DNA of 64,000 nt from Hydrangea macrophylla (Eukaryota > Streptophyta > Magnoliopsida > Cornales > Hydrangeaceae): assembly GCA_033977485.1 (NCBI GenBank), contig CM066998.1:57936274-58000273 (forward strand). Direction: 5' to 3'. Positions 48,311 through 60,659 of the stretch are shown one piece after another. Below the pieces are notes generated by a model, which was given only the letters and a program-made list of their open reading frames with translations, was not told the DNA's origin and searched no databases. Position 1 is the stretch's first letter. Every line of letters begins with the position of its first letter. Made by a program: the position numbers and the translations under genes.

Positions 48311-48532
48311 AAAGAGCAAAGGCATATTGGATATCCACAGCAGCTACACCCAGAGACTGACACTACTAATCATATTTGCTTGGCCTTATCCAATCCATAA
48401 AGGATCAGTCCTTTTCACAAAGAATAAAGCAGCAACCCATCACTATCAAACCAAATACATATAGAAACCCATAACCATTTTCAAATCTAAAAGGGAATTG
48501 ACCTCAAGCCTGCACAAACTATAAAGATTGAA

Positions 48533-49305
48533 TTAATTGCCCCCGGGTGTGACGGAGGCCGGAGGTGGTGGAGCACTTTGGCTTGGTACAATCGGATACA
48601 TCTCAAACCAGACAGCACAGCTAGGAAACAGTACTCTTCCCCCTCGCTTCCTCGTGTTCAATTGACCGATCGCAGATCGAAGACACCTATAACAGTCGCC
48701 ATTCAATAAATCGGGCGTGCACTGGGCAACGGTATACAGCGTCTCAAATCTACTGAATTTCGCCTTATTGGTCGCGAACTTTCTCCCGGATTGGTCAGTC
48801 ACGGCTGCCCGAGTGGCCACATCGTCCGTCAGATTGGCCAACAACTCCATAAACCGGTTTGGGTCGGGCATGTCCTGGGTATTCACCAAACCAAAGCTAG
48901 GTGATTCCTCGACCGTAGAGAAGAAGGGCTGGTCGGCGAATCGCAACAAGCACTCGTTGTACCATATAAGAGCCCTTTTGTCTCCGGGACAGCTCTGTAC
49001 GATCCTTGTACTAGCATCGGCCACGCACTGTTGACAATCGGCCGGAGCAGAGAGAGGCCGTAAGCTATGTTTGGTGGGTCCTGACCGACAGTAGTGTAGC
49101 GAAACCCGTTTTTAGTGGTGGCGGTGGAGGAGTTGAGAGTAGAGAGGAGGGTATTGAGATTGGCTTCATAGGTGCTGCTTCGATTGTAAAAATATGTGTT
49201 TCCACAGAAATAAGTAAGGAAGTTTGGGTTTGCTTCGGTGGTAAGACTGAACAAGCTGAGAATGCAAAGGAACACAAAAGCTATATAGATATTGTATGTA
49301 TACAT
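48533..49305 (-). pseudogene. CRK2 ectodomain: signal peptide and two DUF26 domains, frameshifted
   Basis: Minus strand from 49305: MYTYNIYIAFVFLCILSLFS gives a signal peptide, then a first DUF26 (stress-antifungal, Gnk2-like) domain. At about 49040 the frame shifts and the first Cys of the C-X8-C-X2-C motif is lost, leaving DCQQCVADAS. The second frame continues (RALIWYNECLLRFADQPFFS, NPNRF-like DPNRFMELLANL) into a second DUF26 with an intact motif CTPDLLNGDCYRC and the C-terminal CAVWFEMYPI. It ends PPPPASVTPGGN at TAA rather than at a splice donor. Such ectodomains are extracellular and precede a TM helix and kinase. Here the chain is a pseudogene and its likely kinase exons are at 45950-46550 and 40267-40435. 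A secreted CRRSP-type origin is an alternative, because a stop follows the second domain. Confidence 0.85.
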
Positions 49306-49962
49306 TTTTGGGAATCGGGGAGCTTCCTTCTAGCATAAATGCCAAAGCGTTTTTGGATTTCTGATTGTATTGTGTTCGAATATATTGTACGTATTGAGCT
49401 AGGTGGTGAAGTTGTAATTATTGTTTGGTCAAGTCAAACTCATCCATAACTAGGTTTTATTTTACATCTATGTAAACAAGTCAATATAAGCGCTTAACAA
49501 ATTTGTTTTCTTGACTTTTTCACAATGTTTATTTATAAATCTTATTCAAATACGCTCACCAGTTCGTGTATGCATTAAATTGTTTTGTATAATAAACAAA
49601 CTAATACAAGTCATGCCCTTCTCGAACATATTTACAGTGACTTATTGAATGGTTTGCCTTGTTTACAACCTAGAACACAAGTCGTGAGTTCAAAAAGTCA
49701 CCATTACTTGATTTTAATGCACATAAATTAGGAAATTGTTATTCGTAAATGAATCAATGCACTCCTTGATGAAATGCATTAATTGTATAATAATGCATAA
49801 TATATCAATAATACCATAGAGTGCATTTATTTAATTTTGGAGAGAGAGCAATTTCCATAAATTATTGTGCTAATCTTTTCCTTTCAATTGTGCATTAAAA
49901 CTCACATGTGAGTTATTTTGTCATATAGCAAACATTTATTGGCCAATACTATCATATATATC
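49306..49962. other. 5' flank of CRK2 pseudogene
   Basis: AT-rich, without ORFs or recognised repeats. It would contain the former promoter of the DUF26 gene (minus strand). Confidence 0.35.
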
Positions 49963-50585
49963 TGTAGCAACCCTAAAATTATTAAGTGTGTAAATAATTA
50001 TTTTAATTAATTTTTTTTTCAATTAGCAATGATATATGAGTGTACCTAGGTAAGACATGTGTTTAAAAATTTTAAGTTTGAAGAACCCATAAATTAAATT
50101 GCTAGTAAGCATATTTAATTTGTTAGTAATACCAGTAATATTTTCCCGTTTGTTTTTGTATTAAAATTTCTAATGTTTCATTATTATTATGATATGACAT
50201 TTTGAGCTTTAATTAAATTGTATGATAGATTATTGTCTGACCGAGTTACAAATTTTGTAGAATGACGAGTTTAGTGTTGGGTAGTGTTTCGGGGTCCACG
50301 AGTAAGATAAGTAGTGAAATTAACATGAAAATTAAGTACCCGGGGTATGAGCACTATTTGGGTTAGCTATTTTAGTGGTTTGGATTGCATTCTGGGCTCA
50401 TATAAGTCTCTTTTGTGAGCCCACAAGAAGAAAAACAGGATTCTTGTGTAGTCAAGTGTTAGTAGTTTTATAAACCTAGTTAGGAGAGTATGATATCCAT
50501 ATATCATTAACCCTAGCCATCTAAAGAGAGAACAGATGTGTGTGTGTGTGTGTATGTGTGTATGTGCGTGAGAGAGAGAGAGAGA

Positions 50586-50635
<50 letters not shown>

Positions 50636-52972
50636 AAGATGAAGAAGAAGAAGAAGAAGAAAGGAGAATGGTCTCGGGTTCGTGGGCACGTGGGGAATCG
50701 CGGAGCATTCGTGGGTGTCGATTTTTGATCAACGAGTTTAGCTAAATTTTGTATATCCGAGTATATATATATATACACGTATGTTTATATGTATATGGGA
50801 GTAAATTAAAGTAATACATGTTCAATTTAATTGTTAGAATTAAATCTTTGTAATGGATACACATTGTTATTGTTGAAGTAATCTAGATATTTTCTTTCCC
50901 CTTCATGTGACTTTGTGATTATGACATTAGGGTATTCGAAAGGGTTAGGTGAATAGTTAGTTTGATAAAACCATATGTGAAATATTCATGGTAATTAAGA
51001 AGTATATGTGAAATTCGTTTTTCTTGTAATTCACACAGTTGCAGAAACTTTAGAAAATTATTAGAAAATCGTGGCTTTGAATTTGAACATTCTGTCTGCT
51101 AATTTTATGTAAAACGCAATTCTGTACACTTTTCGTCTAATAAAGTTTTTCTTGATTCTGCACCGTTTGGGCAGAAATTGAAGATTTTAGTAGCAGTTTT
51201 TAGTATATTAAAATGTACGAAATTGGATAAATATGATTCGTTGCATTTTTTTTATTCGTTCGTATGACATAACAAAAATTACTTAGAGATACATGAATTC
51301 TCATATAATATTGAATGTTGGGTTAAGGTTATTGTACCTTAAATAACTGACCTTATTTTGTTGTTATTTTGATAAAAAGGAGTAAATTAGATACGTTGAA
51401 TAGTATACTGGGGATCTTGTAATTGATTGAAATTTTTTTAGGGAAGATTGTTATGGGTTAATTGATAAAACCCTTCATTGTAAGAAATTGGAATGCATCT
51501 AAAAGTTAGAGATGTGATTGGATGATAAGACGGAACTCTGTGATAAACATGAAATTCACAATTATTGGGGATAATACGAACGATAAGTGATAATTACAAC
51601 ATTGTTCTTTAGTGTTCACCGCTCCCGTTATGTGATATTTTTTTTGGTAGCTCAACTTGCTGATTGTACCCTTTTGCCAGTGGCTTCGTGATCAAGCTGG
51701 TCTAAGCCTTTTGCCCAGCTTATTTGTTAGACGTCTAGGCATATTGACCAGCCTTTCGTTATGTATACCTGGTTTGGTTGATACCCCAACCAAACAAGCA
51801 CCAGAGTGGATGTTGGTAGTATGTCCGGGTACACATGAGATATATGTGTGGGCTGTACCATGGAGGGTAACCAAGTGGTGAACCCAGGGAACACAAAGAT
51901 AAATTAAAAGGCTAATAAATAATGACAATGGAGTATTTCATAAGACTGATAAGTTTGGAATAATGAATGCGACGTTTAAGTTAGAATGTGAAAATGTTGT
52001 TTACGGACATGTTTGCTTGGTTTGTGATAACTATATATTACAGTATGGTGGGTCTACTAACTTTTATGCAGGGCTGACTCACCATAGATATCCGACCGGT
52101 AAGAATTCAAATGTGTTTATTCGGGGTTGGAGCCACTGCCACCACATTGAAGGAAACTACCGTTCTGTCCTGAATGTACGTGGAACTACTGTTCTAACCC
52201 GACATGAATTATGTGTGATGACATTGTTTATTCTCTGTGCAACGATATTGTATGATATGAGGTGGTTATGTTTTTCTTTGTGAGTACTTTTGGGAGTTTA
52301 TGGGACACCGTTGTTCCCTAAGACTCGTTTTATATTTTTTTGATAACTCATACCAGTCATGTGACCGACCCGAGTGTGTTATGCATTCGGGTGCGTTTCT
52401 ATATGAAACGTAGTCGAATGTATGTGCAGATTTAGTATTTGGAGATTTTATTTGGAGCTTCTATTTGGGTGAAGAGATGGTCGCGGTGTTGTTTAGTATT
52501 AGAGTTGTACTTATTTTTTTGTTGTACTTTATTTTATTTCTGGCAGTGTGGGCCACATGTGTATAATTGTAATAAGGATTATATATTGGGTATTGGGAAC
52601 GTTGTAGTTGCTCTGACCAATGGATGTATGGATTTTATGCTTATTTATTTTCTTTCCGTTAAACTATGTAAATAGGGTTTTATTGAATGAACCTAATATT
52701 TCATTTATAAATCAAAAGGATATAATATGTGTAATGGAGTTTAATTTCTTTTATAATGAAAATGAATGTTTGGGAATACAAGTTTAATAATAAAGAGTTT
52801 TTTCTTAAACACAAAATCACATGTAATTATTTAATGAGTATAAAATACTGCTTTCATTAATTATCTATTAGTCTGTGTGAGGGTGTTACTCTCGGGGTTT
52901 TGAAAATTGAATATTAGTCTAGATACATGCTCTGGATTAAATATTTGGTTGTCAAAAAATCGGGGTGTGACA
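49963..52972 (+). mobile_element. Solo LTR M, 3.0 kb, Ty3/gypsy type
   Basis: It begins TGTAGCAACCC and ends CGGGGTGTGACA, with a perfect ATATC duplication at 49958-49962 and 52973-52977. No internal coding domain, PBS or PPT was seen. A GT tract and (GA)n at 50538-50632 follow the pattern seen in LTR C. A strong hairpin GTTTGGTTG/CAACCAAAC lies at about 51773-51796. ORFs of 74-106 codons at 51657-52283 lack any recognised domain. Confidence 0.85.
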
Positions 52973-53230
52973 ATATCGCTTTAGTAATGTCATAGTTCCC
53001 CACCCCACAATAATTTTTTGAACAATATAATAGCATCCCACATTGATTGTGAAACCCTACTGTTTTCATTTGTGGTCTCAACACGGTACTGAAAATTAGT
53101 CGGCCGAGGACCAATTGGATGTGCTGACTTTTACAATTTGGCCTTATTGTGTGTTTGGTAGTCAAATTAACTGGTGAAAATAAAAAATTTTAATACTTAT
53201 TTTTTTTTTTGTGTATTTGGTAATGTATTA

Positions 53231-53480
53231 ATTCATTGAAGATGGGTATTTAAAGAATTTTAAGACCCAGGGGCAAACTAGTCATTTCACACAAAAATGC
53301 AGCTCGAGCGCTTGTGGGACTCGAGCACTCAGGACTCGAGCGCTCAGAAAGGCTGGAGCGATTGGGGCTCCTGCTACATAAATCCTTCTAAAGGTGTAAG
53401 GCTTCAAAGGTCCAAATCATAAGAAGGCCAAAAGGGTTAAGAACATAATACATTATATACGAATCAATACTTACAAGACG
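53231..53480 (+). mobile_element. Gypsy LTR fragment with CTCGAGCG motifs
   Basis: AATTTTAAGACCCAGGGGCA and GTCATTTCACAC recall the start of long plant gypsy LTRs. A cluster of CTCGAGCGCT-like words follows at 53292-53362. Termini were not found. Confidence 0.4.
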
Positions 53481-53706
53481 AATACAGATTATGGAAAATA
53501 AAATAGCTAATTAGGAAAAATACAAGAAAAGGCCGGTGTTATTGTTTTCCTTCTTGTTTTATTTCGTGTAAAGTGCAATTCAACTTGAGAAAAAGGGCTG
53601 AAGGTGACTCACAAACTTTGACATTTTTAATTATATAGTTTGTTCCTTCCTATTTTCCTCACTATTTCCCCTAGTAATCAAATGAAGAAAAAAAATGTTG
53701 TTCTTA

Positions 53707-54114
53707 AGCTTTGTTTGGTTCTTTGATTTAGTGGGGGGAAAGAAAGGAAAACATAGAGGAAAATGTTTTTCCTTATTTGGTTAATAATGATAATGATGAG
53801 GGATATAGGAAGAAAAAGGTATAAAATGAAATAGGAAGAAAAGGAGTATAAAATCAAAAATAAATGAAACATTTTTAATATTGTGATTCATTTCCAATCC
53901 TTTATTCATATCTTACAATTATTTCTTAAATAGTTTTTTTTTTTTTAATTTCTAATGTCATTCAAGCATCAATGAAAAACAAGGGAAAATATGCGGGAAC
54001 TAGTTTTCCTTCTTGTTTTCCCTTCCCTTTTCTTTTCTTTTACAAAATCCTTTAACCAAAGTCTTAAAATTTTCCTCTCTTTTTTCCTCACTAAATCTAT
54101 GAACCAAACATGCC
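53707..54114. mobile_element. TTA-flanked MITE, 408 bp
   Basis: Flanked by TTA (53704-53706 and 54115-54117). TIRs AGCTTTGTTTGGTTCTTTGATTTAG and complement GGCATGTTTGGTTCATAGATTTAG. Same family as 40622-40803. Confidence 0.75.
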
Positions 54115-54185
54115 TTAATCTGCAAATCAAACATAGCCTTAACACTGACATTGAGATATTGGCATTAAATTAGAAATAATAGTTG

Positions 54186-54355
54186 CAATATTTGGTCTAT
54201 GCTCACATAGCTCAGAAGATCCTCGACACCATCTGATTGATAAAAACTGTTGTTTTTTTTGTTCGTTATGATCTCCGGAACCAAGACACCAAAACTGAAC
54301 ACATCAGACTTCACAAAGAATTGTCCATGCATTGCATACTCTGGGGAAGTAACCA
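54186..54355 (-). pseudogene. CRK3 activation-segment exon, broken
   Basis: Homologue of 40267-40435. It reads [40 protein letters not shown] and VEDLLSYV, with the same disrupted GYM/APE junction. LVPEI replaces the usual LVLEI. The remaining exons would lie right of the window. Confidence 0.8.
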
Positions 54356-54541
54356 CTACAAGCCAACACCATCAGTACATCTTTGTCAATATATAGACAA
54401 AGTAAACAAGATCTGTATATGAAACTCTTAATTGGATAGAGTTAAACATTCTATGTTAGTTATTTGATGATCAAATGGCTTAAACGCGACAATTAAAGCT
54501 TAGACAAAAATTACAAGGTGATAGGTAGTGTAAAGCCTTTA

Positions 54542-54723
54542 GGCTTTGTTTGGTTCATGGATTTCGTTAGGAAAACAAGAGGGGAAAGGAAAACAAGATT
54601 TAAACTTGTACCTATAGAAAACTTGTACCTTTTATTTTATGGGTAAAAGGTACAAGTTTTCCATCTTGTTTTCCTTTTCCCTCAATTTTATTCCCTCACA
54701 AAATCCATGAACCAAATAAAGCC
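54542..54723. mobile_element. TTA-flanked MITE, right-copy member
   Basis: Orthologous position to 40622-40803, with only a few substitutions. Confidence 0.8.
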
Positions 54724-56355
54724 TAATAGTAATATACACTTAGACCCAGAGATCCGACGTTTGTAATTTCGATAATATTATCAGTGTTTGCTTGTAGCAT
54801 GATTTTATGTTATTTGGGGGCAACTATATATGTATTATGTAATCTTCTCTTTAGTATAGTAAAAATCTCAACGGCTCTGTGAATGTAGCCCAAGTTTTGG
54901 GTTGAACCAAAATCTTGTGTTTTTGTTAGTGCCTTTTTGGTACTCTTTTTTGTCTCTACAAAATCCTAGGTACATCCCTAACTCAAGCAAGCCGAGCATA
55001 ATATGCAAATCAATGTGTTTCTGGAACACAAATGGAAATTCCATTAAGTGAATGTCACACCCATCCTGAAAGTGAGGGCAGTTCCTTTGAGGATCACGAC
55101 TTGTTTATGTCAAAAAGCGTGTAAAAGTGGGTAAAAGTACAGGAAAGTAGGAGTAGGGCCAAATTAAAGTAAAAGTTCAGAGTCGTCACCTAACGTTTAT
55201 TCGAGAGTTAGGATCCTTGCAAAGACGACTAAAGTAATCATCTTTGAATTTGAAACAGTTTTGAAAAGTGGGCCCTTTAAAAGTGTGACCCTAAATAGCC
55301 ATCAAAAAACCAGAGTTCTTGAAATGGGTTCGGAGATTCAATTATGTTGAGTGAGGGTTTTAGGCACCCTCGAACATCCGTGCAAAAATAGTTGCCGATT
55401 TTAGTATTTTTCATGATAATGGGACATAAGTAAAAGATAATAGAGTCTGAGAAAGTACAATAAATGGAAAAGATGTGTTTGTGGCTGCACCAAAATGAGG
55501 TGTTGCATACGTATCTCAAGTCGAGAATCAAGTCGTACGTAATTCTATGCTTTGTATATGTGTGAGTATGTGCAAGTGTTTTGAAAGGTTGGTCGATCTA
55601 GACCATGCGAATATGAAGTGGTGTTTTAAGTAAAAGTCGGTGTAGCTACAAACTTTTATCTGTATGGTGTAGTCCTAGACTTTAACCTTTGAAAGTGTAA
55701 TGAGTTTTGAAAAGTGATTTGAGTAAAAATCAGTGTAAGTAGGAACTTTAACCTATGTGATGTAGTCCTAGACTTTAACCTTAGAAAAAAAGTCAAGTAG
55801 ATCGACCGTGTGAGTTTTCAGTATTGTGCTCGGATTTCCTTTCGTCAAGCCATCGGTTAACTTGGCGGAAAAGGCCCTTTCGGGATAAGTGAAAAAGTGT
55901 TTTTGGTGTTTTATCTTTTTTTATTTTTTATTTTTTGTCGTTTATTTTTGTGCCAGAAGTAAGGGTCGGTGTCCACTTGGAAAAGTGGAAGTAATGTTCG
56001 AATTTCCTCTCTATCAAAGTTATTGAGCAACTTGATAAGTTAAGAGTATTTGGTAAAGAAAAGAAAAATAAAAAATAAAAAATAAGGTTTTGTTTTACTT
56101 TCACCTTTCCACAGCTTTGAGGTGAGTTTTTCCAAAAATGGAACGGAGGGGTTCTGGAGCTTTTTAATTTTTGAAATTTGGTGGAGATGTATAAAAATGA
56201 GTCTAGTTTCCATAGAAGCAAAGCATTTTGTAATAGCATTTACAGATTAAGAGATATTAGACAAGAAAGAACCCTAACTCAGAAACAATGACTGCTACAT
56301 CGATTGAAAGTGAAACATTTTTTTTAATAATAGAAAGAAAACCCAAAGTAATCTG

Positions 56356-56393
<38 letters not shown>

Positions 56394-57469
56394 TGGAGAC
56401 AGATAAGAGAATGAAGTTAATGGAAAAAAAAATGGAAAACTGAAGGTTGAAGAGGTCCAAAGATAGGACGTGCTTCAACAAATCTGTCGTGATGTTTTGG
56501 ACAGATTCTGTGCCCTGTGTATTTGTGCTTTGGAAAGGGCCGAAAAGATTTTTAGAAATTCTATGAAAAATCTGAGATGACTATCATCGAGTTAGAGAAC
56601 TCTCCAGTTGGTTTTATTTGATTTGAGTCAAAAATGAATTCGTGGTGATTTTTTTATCATCATCAAAGTAGTGGACTTGACAAGCTGGGGATGTTTTGAT
56701 GGTTTAATTGTTATATGTTAGAGAGAGAAGAAGGGCATGGCCAAACATGGCCTTAGAGGGAAAGGGGAATTGTTGCCAAGAGAGAGAGGGCAGAGAAGGG
56801 TAGGTAATGGTCTTTTTTTTTTTTTCTTCTCCTATTTTTTTTTTAAACAACAAGACTACAAGGCTATGTTTGGCAGGCAGGATAAGAGGGTATAATTGGA
56901 TCACTTTTATCTAATTCAGTGTTTGAGGCTCACACTGGATATGATTGTTTTATCCCAAATTCTCATTTTATTATATCAATGAGTTTGGAATAACTCAACA
57001 CCAAAAGGAGGGTGGGGGTGTATTAGGTGGGATGAGGGAGTTTGGGATAACTCTTGGGACTTTTTTAAAAAAAATTTTATAAATTTTTTCTTTAAAATTT
57101 TTTTTTTCATATCTCTTCTTTTTTTTTCCCCCCAACTATGATTCTTTTTTCCCCCAGATCTTCTTTTTTATTTTGTTTTCATAACTTTGTTTTTTTTTTT
57201 TGCCCTTTCCATATTTGCTTCTTCTATTTTTTTTTTTTTAAAGATTTGCTTTTTAAAAAAAACTTTCAAATACCCTTGATTTGTTGTTTTTTTCCTTTCC
57301 AAATTTGTTTTATTTATTTATTTTTATTTTTTCCCCCAAATTTGCTTCTTTGCATTTCCTCCCCTAGATCTTCTTTTTTATTTTATTTTCAGATCTTTTT
57401 TTTTCCTTTCCAAAGTTGCTTCTTTGCTTCTTCTTTTTTATTATTATTTTTAATATTTGTTTTTAAAAA

Positions 57470-57758
57470 GGATTAATTGTACTTTGCACCGCTGATGTTT
57501 GGTAGTTTTGCACTTTGTACCCTAAAGTTTTAAAGTTGGCACTTTAGTCCCTAAAATTTCACAAATGTGGCAAATAAGTCCAAATAGTCCCTTAGCTTAG
57601 TGATGAATTCAAAAAGTGAAAATTTCTTGGCAAAAAGTCTTAGAGGAACTAAAGTGCAAGTTATCCCAAACTTTAGGGACCAAAGTGCCAACGTTGAAAT
57701 TTTAAGGTGCAAAGTGCAAAACTATCCAAACATCAGGGGTGCAAAGTGTAATTAACCC
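57470..57758. mobile_element. Complete MULE-type MITE (right copy)
   Basis: GGATTAATTGTACTTTGCACC and complement GGGTTAATTACACTTTGCACC, with long complementary arms. Flanks TTTTTAAAA and TTTAAAAAA are compatible with a 9-bp TSD in A/T-rich DNA. Related in design to 31678-31971. Confidence 0.75.
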
Positions 57759-57772
57759 TTTAAAAAAAACTT

Positions 57773-58224
57773 GGGATAATTACACAAACACCCCCTATAC
57801 TATGGTCCAGTTTTAACTCACCTCCTCGAACTATTTTACCCTACAAATACACCCCCTTGTCTATTGACCTGTTTCACTTAACTCCTGTCCGTTATCGTAA
57901 GTGAAATTAACGGAGACTCGTATGTGACCATCACATGTTCAGTTAAAATACATGATATGACCACTATACCCTCATTTAATACCTTCTTCCCTCAGGTTTG
58001 GACAACTACCTCTCTTTGGTCCCTAATTTCATTATACATATTTTTTGCACATATATATTTATAAAAGTGGCAATGTACCATATTGCACAGGTTTTGTGGA
58101 AGCAATTTGGGAGATTGATTTGCATTTCGTAGAAAACAATAAAAATGGGGATAGTTGCAGATAATCATGGGGGAGTTTAAAACATTAGAGAGAAGTTTGA
58201 AGAAATTTTAAAAAGAGAAATGGC

Positions 58225-58275
<51 letters not shown>

Positions 58276-58834
58276 AATCATACAATAATTGGCTTGGAGT
58301 GAATGACCAATTCACATTGTCACCGTCGGAACCCATCGAAATCCCAAATCGTAAGCCATTGTCTGATGCCCAGAATCAAAATTTGCAATTACTTTGGCAA
58401 TCACCATCTGTCTTTGGAATCGATGACTATAGAGTCCTACAAAGCCTTGTCATCTGTAGATTTGTTGGTCATAACATTCACTGATCCAATACTCTCTTTG
58501 TTGGGAAGAGTTGAATAACAAAGGGCAGTGATTAATCAACGAGAGAAAGAAATTGCGAAAAAATGAATTGTAGAGGTGGAACTACGGTGGTGTCCTATGG
58601 TAATTCAGTAACACATGCACTCGGATTGGCAGAGAGAATTGAGATGAATGTAGGTTTCTATTGTCATCAAATGAAAATAGAAGTGTCAAATGAGGGTAGA
58701 ATTGTAACTTCAAGTACTTTTCTAGTAACGTTGTTAGCTTGAGGGTAGCTTGAGTCAGCTCAAAGGTGTTTTTTAGTTAAGGGGTGTTTTGTGTTTTGGG
58801 GTCAAAGTTTAGGAGGTGTTCTTGTAATTATCCC
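57773..58834. mobile_element. MULE-like element, 1.06 kb, possibly with captured host DNA
   Basis: TIRs GGGATAATTACACAAACACC and complement GGGATAATTACAAGAACACC. Flanks both read AAAAAAACTT, giving a 9-10-bp TSD. The interior is not TIR-derived: it has (GA)n (58228-58273) and overlapping frames at 58299-58484 (MNDQFTLSPSEPIEIPNRK) and 58303-58518 that are kept in the duplicate at 44115-44334. No protein family was recognised, so gene capture (Pack-MULE) is only a hypothesis. Confidence 0.6.
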
Positions 58835-59219
58835 AAAAAAACTTTTAGATCTTTATTTTTTTTTTTTGCTTTTCCCCTTCAGGTCCTTTTTTTTTTTTTG
58901 GGTGGGTGGGGGGTTGTTAAAAAAAATAATTTAATTATTATCCGGAACTTATATCCGGGAATGATCAAACACAGAATTAGAATATAAACAGTTTATCTGA
59001 CAGTTTTATCTCGCACGTTCCAAACACAGGATAACATAACATATTATATGATAGGATTACTAATCTAGTCTGATCCTGCCTTATCCAATACAATCCGACA
59101 GTTTTATCTGGCCTCTGCCTAACGAGACCCAAAAGTGTCACTCTCTCACATATACAATTTTTTTTAAACTAACAATGTTGTAATCAAAACTTAAAAAACT
59201 CAAAAGAAGAAAGATAGAG

Positions 59220-59758
59220 CAGGGGCGGAACCACCTTATAGCCGTAGGGTGCCATTGCACCCCCCACTTATTGGGAAAATTTTACCCTGCTATGCATGTA
59301 TATGTATGACTCCATAGTTTCTATTTATATTTTGTCTTCTGGCACCGCCAAACTAAAAAATATGCTACCCTCTTAGTTACCTTAAATCATTTTATTACTT
59401 TCTTTCAACTCTGAACGTCAATCATATGCGTTTGAGAATCATTTGGCCATTTGGGATACAAGATTTTGATAGAATAGCATTACTCTGTACCATTAGATTA
59501 CTCATTGTGATAAACTCAATCCCCAATAACTCTTAAACAGTGCAAAATAACCCCACATAGTAAATTTGTAGTGTTACTGATTAAAAAAAATAGTAATAAT
59601 AAAATAAGAAAATAAAATAAAATAAAATATATACTCGTGTATAAATAAAACCAAAAAAATCGTTTTCGGGGGGCTGTTTCTGAACCCCCGTGTGTCATTA
59701 TTAGATAGTCTACGTAGTTATTCGACACCCCCAAAAATAAACTCCTGATTCCGCCCTG
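59220..59758. mobile_element. hAT-like non-autonomous element, right copy only
   Basis: Starts CAGGGGCGGAACCACC and ends with the complement of CAGGGCGGAATCAGGAG. CAGGGGCGGA-type TIRs are typical of hAT MITEs. No clean 8-bp TSD remains; the empty site in the left copy is at about 45005. Confidence 0.65.
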
Positions 59759-59831
59759 GCTTGGAGGTTCTCTTGCCCCAAAAAATGTCCTTTGCCCTTC
59801 ATAGATGGTTGAATATATAGGGAAGGAGTTG

Positions 59832-60011
59832 TGATGGCTTGTAGATCTAAGAGGTGAGCTCCTCCATTTCTCCCTTCTAGAGCTCACGCATGCTGAAGGT
59901 AGTCGAGGGAAATCCAATTATGGCGCCGTAGAAGAGTTTTGCATTTAATATATATGTCGCTGACTAAACGAATGAGCATTTGGCATTTTTTTTCCTTAAT
60001 TTTTGTTGAAA
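59832..60011. mobile_element. 180-bp unidentified insertion with 5-bp TSD, right copy only
   Basis: AGTTG duplicated at 59827-59831 and 60012-60016. The left copy is empty at about 45081. Starts TGATGGCTTGTAGATC and ends in a T-rich stretch. No TIR. A SINE or an LTR fragment is possible. Confidence 0.6.
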
Positions 60012-60324
60012 AGTTGCAGCTGCATTAAGTGTGGCTGTTATTTTTGACTAGAAGAACTAAAATGCTGGTGGAACTCCCATACATCCTCGTATTTAAAGTT
60101 TCACAAAAGATAAACAAATACAGTATATATATTCAAAAGTCTATGAGCCGTGAATGGTTTTAATTTGCTATGTCCACTTTCATGCAATGTGTCACTTTCA
60201 CATCAACCACCTTTGACAATTAAAGATAAGAAGCAACTTTGAGTGCAGTGGTTGGCTGGCCCACGGATAAATCAAGCATATTCAACACAGTGTTTAAATT
60301 GGCAGTGCCATTATACTTTTGACA

Positions 60325-60471
60325 ATAATAACGATAAACCCACTCTTTTAACCACACCTTTAATCATATTCATCAAATTATGTCCCATAATTTTAATGGT
60401 CTTATGTAAAATTTATGTGAAACTCACCAAAATTAAAGATAATCAATAATTAAGATGTGTGTATCATTACT
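60325..60471. mobile_element. MULE-type MITE with 9-bp TSD, right copy only
   Basis: CTTTTGACA duplicated at 60316-60324 and 60472-60480. The right end TATCATTACTC complements to GAGTAATGATA, as in the GAGTAATGCTA family at 47521, and the left end ATAATAACGATA is its weak match. The left copy lacks it. Confidence 0.8.
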
Positions 60472-60659
60472 CTTTTGACAACCCTGTGCATCCATGATAG
60501 ATTTGACATATTTCTTTGCTCAAATCTGAGATTGACACACGATTTGTGATCGTGCCTTGCCTTGCTAACTCGTAGATATACATTTTCCATAAATTGAACA
60601 TACTCAGATTCTGGGTTCTAAAATGACAAAAATATCCTTTAATCAACTGCTCAGCTTCT

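Larger units (their letters stand above)
54186..60659. repeat. Segmental duplication, right copy
   Basis: Direct duplicate of 40267-45944. Right-only features are a T35 run (56358-56392, T12 in the left copy), an intact MITE and MULE pair where the left copy has the 188-bp deletion, and insertions at 59220-59758, 59832-60011 and 60325-60471. Homology is cut at CTTCT (60655-60659), where LTR element B is inserted. The left copy continues TCATTTATTCC. Confidence 0.92.

Noticed and set aside
50367..50778. Ser/Leu-rich ORFs over the (GA)n tract
   Set aside because: Translation of a microsatellite.
51657..52283. 74- and 106-codon ORFs in solo LTR M
   Set aside because: No recognisable domain and embedded in an LTR with a perfect TSD.
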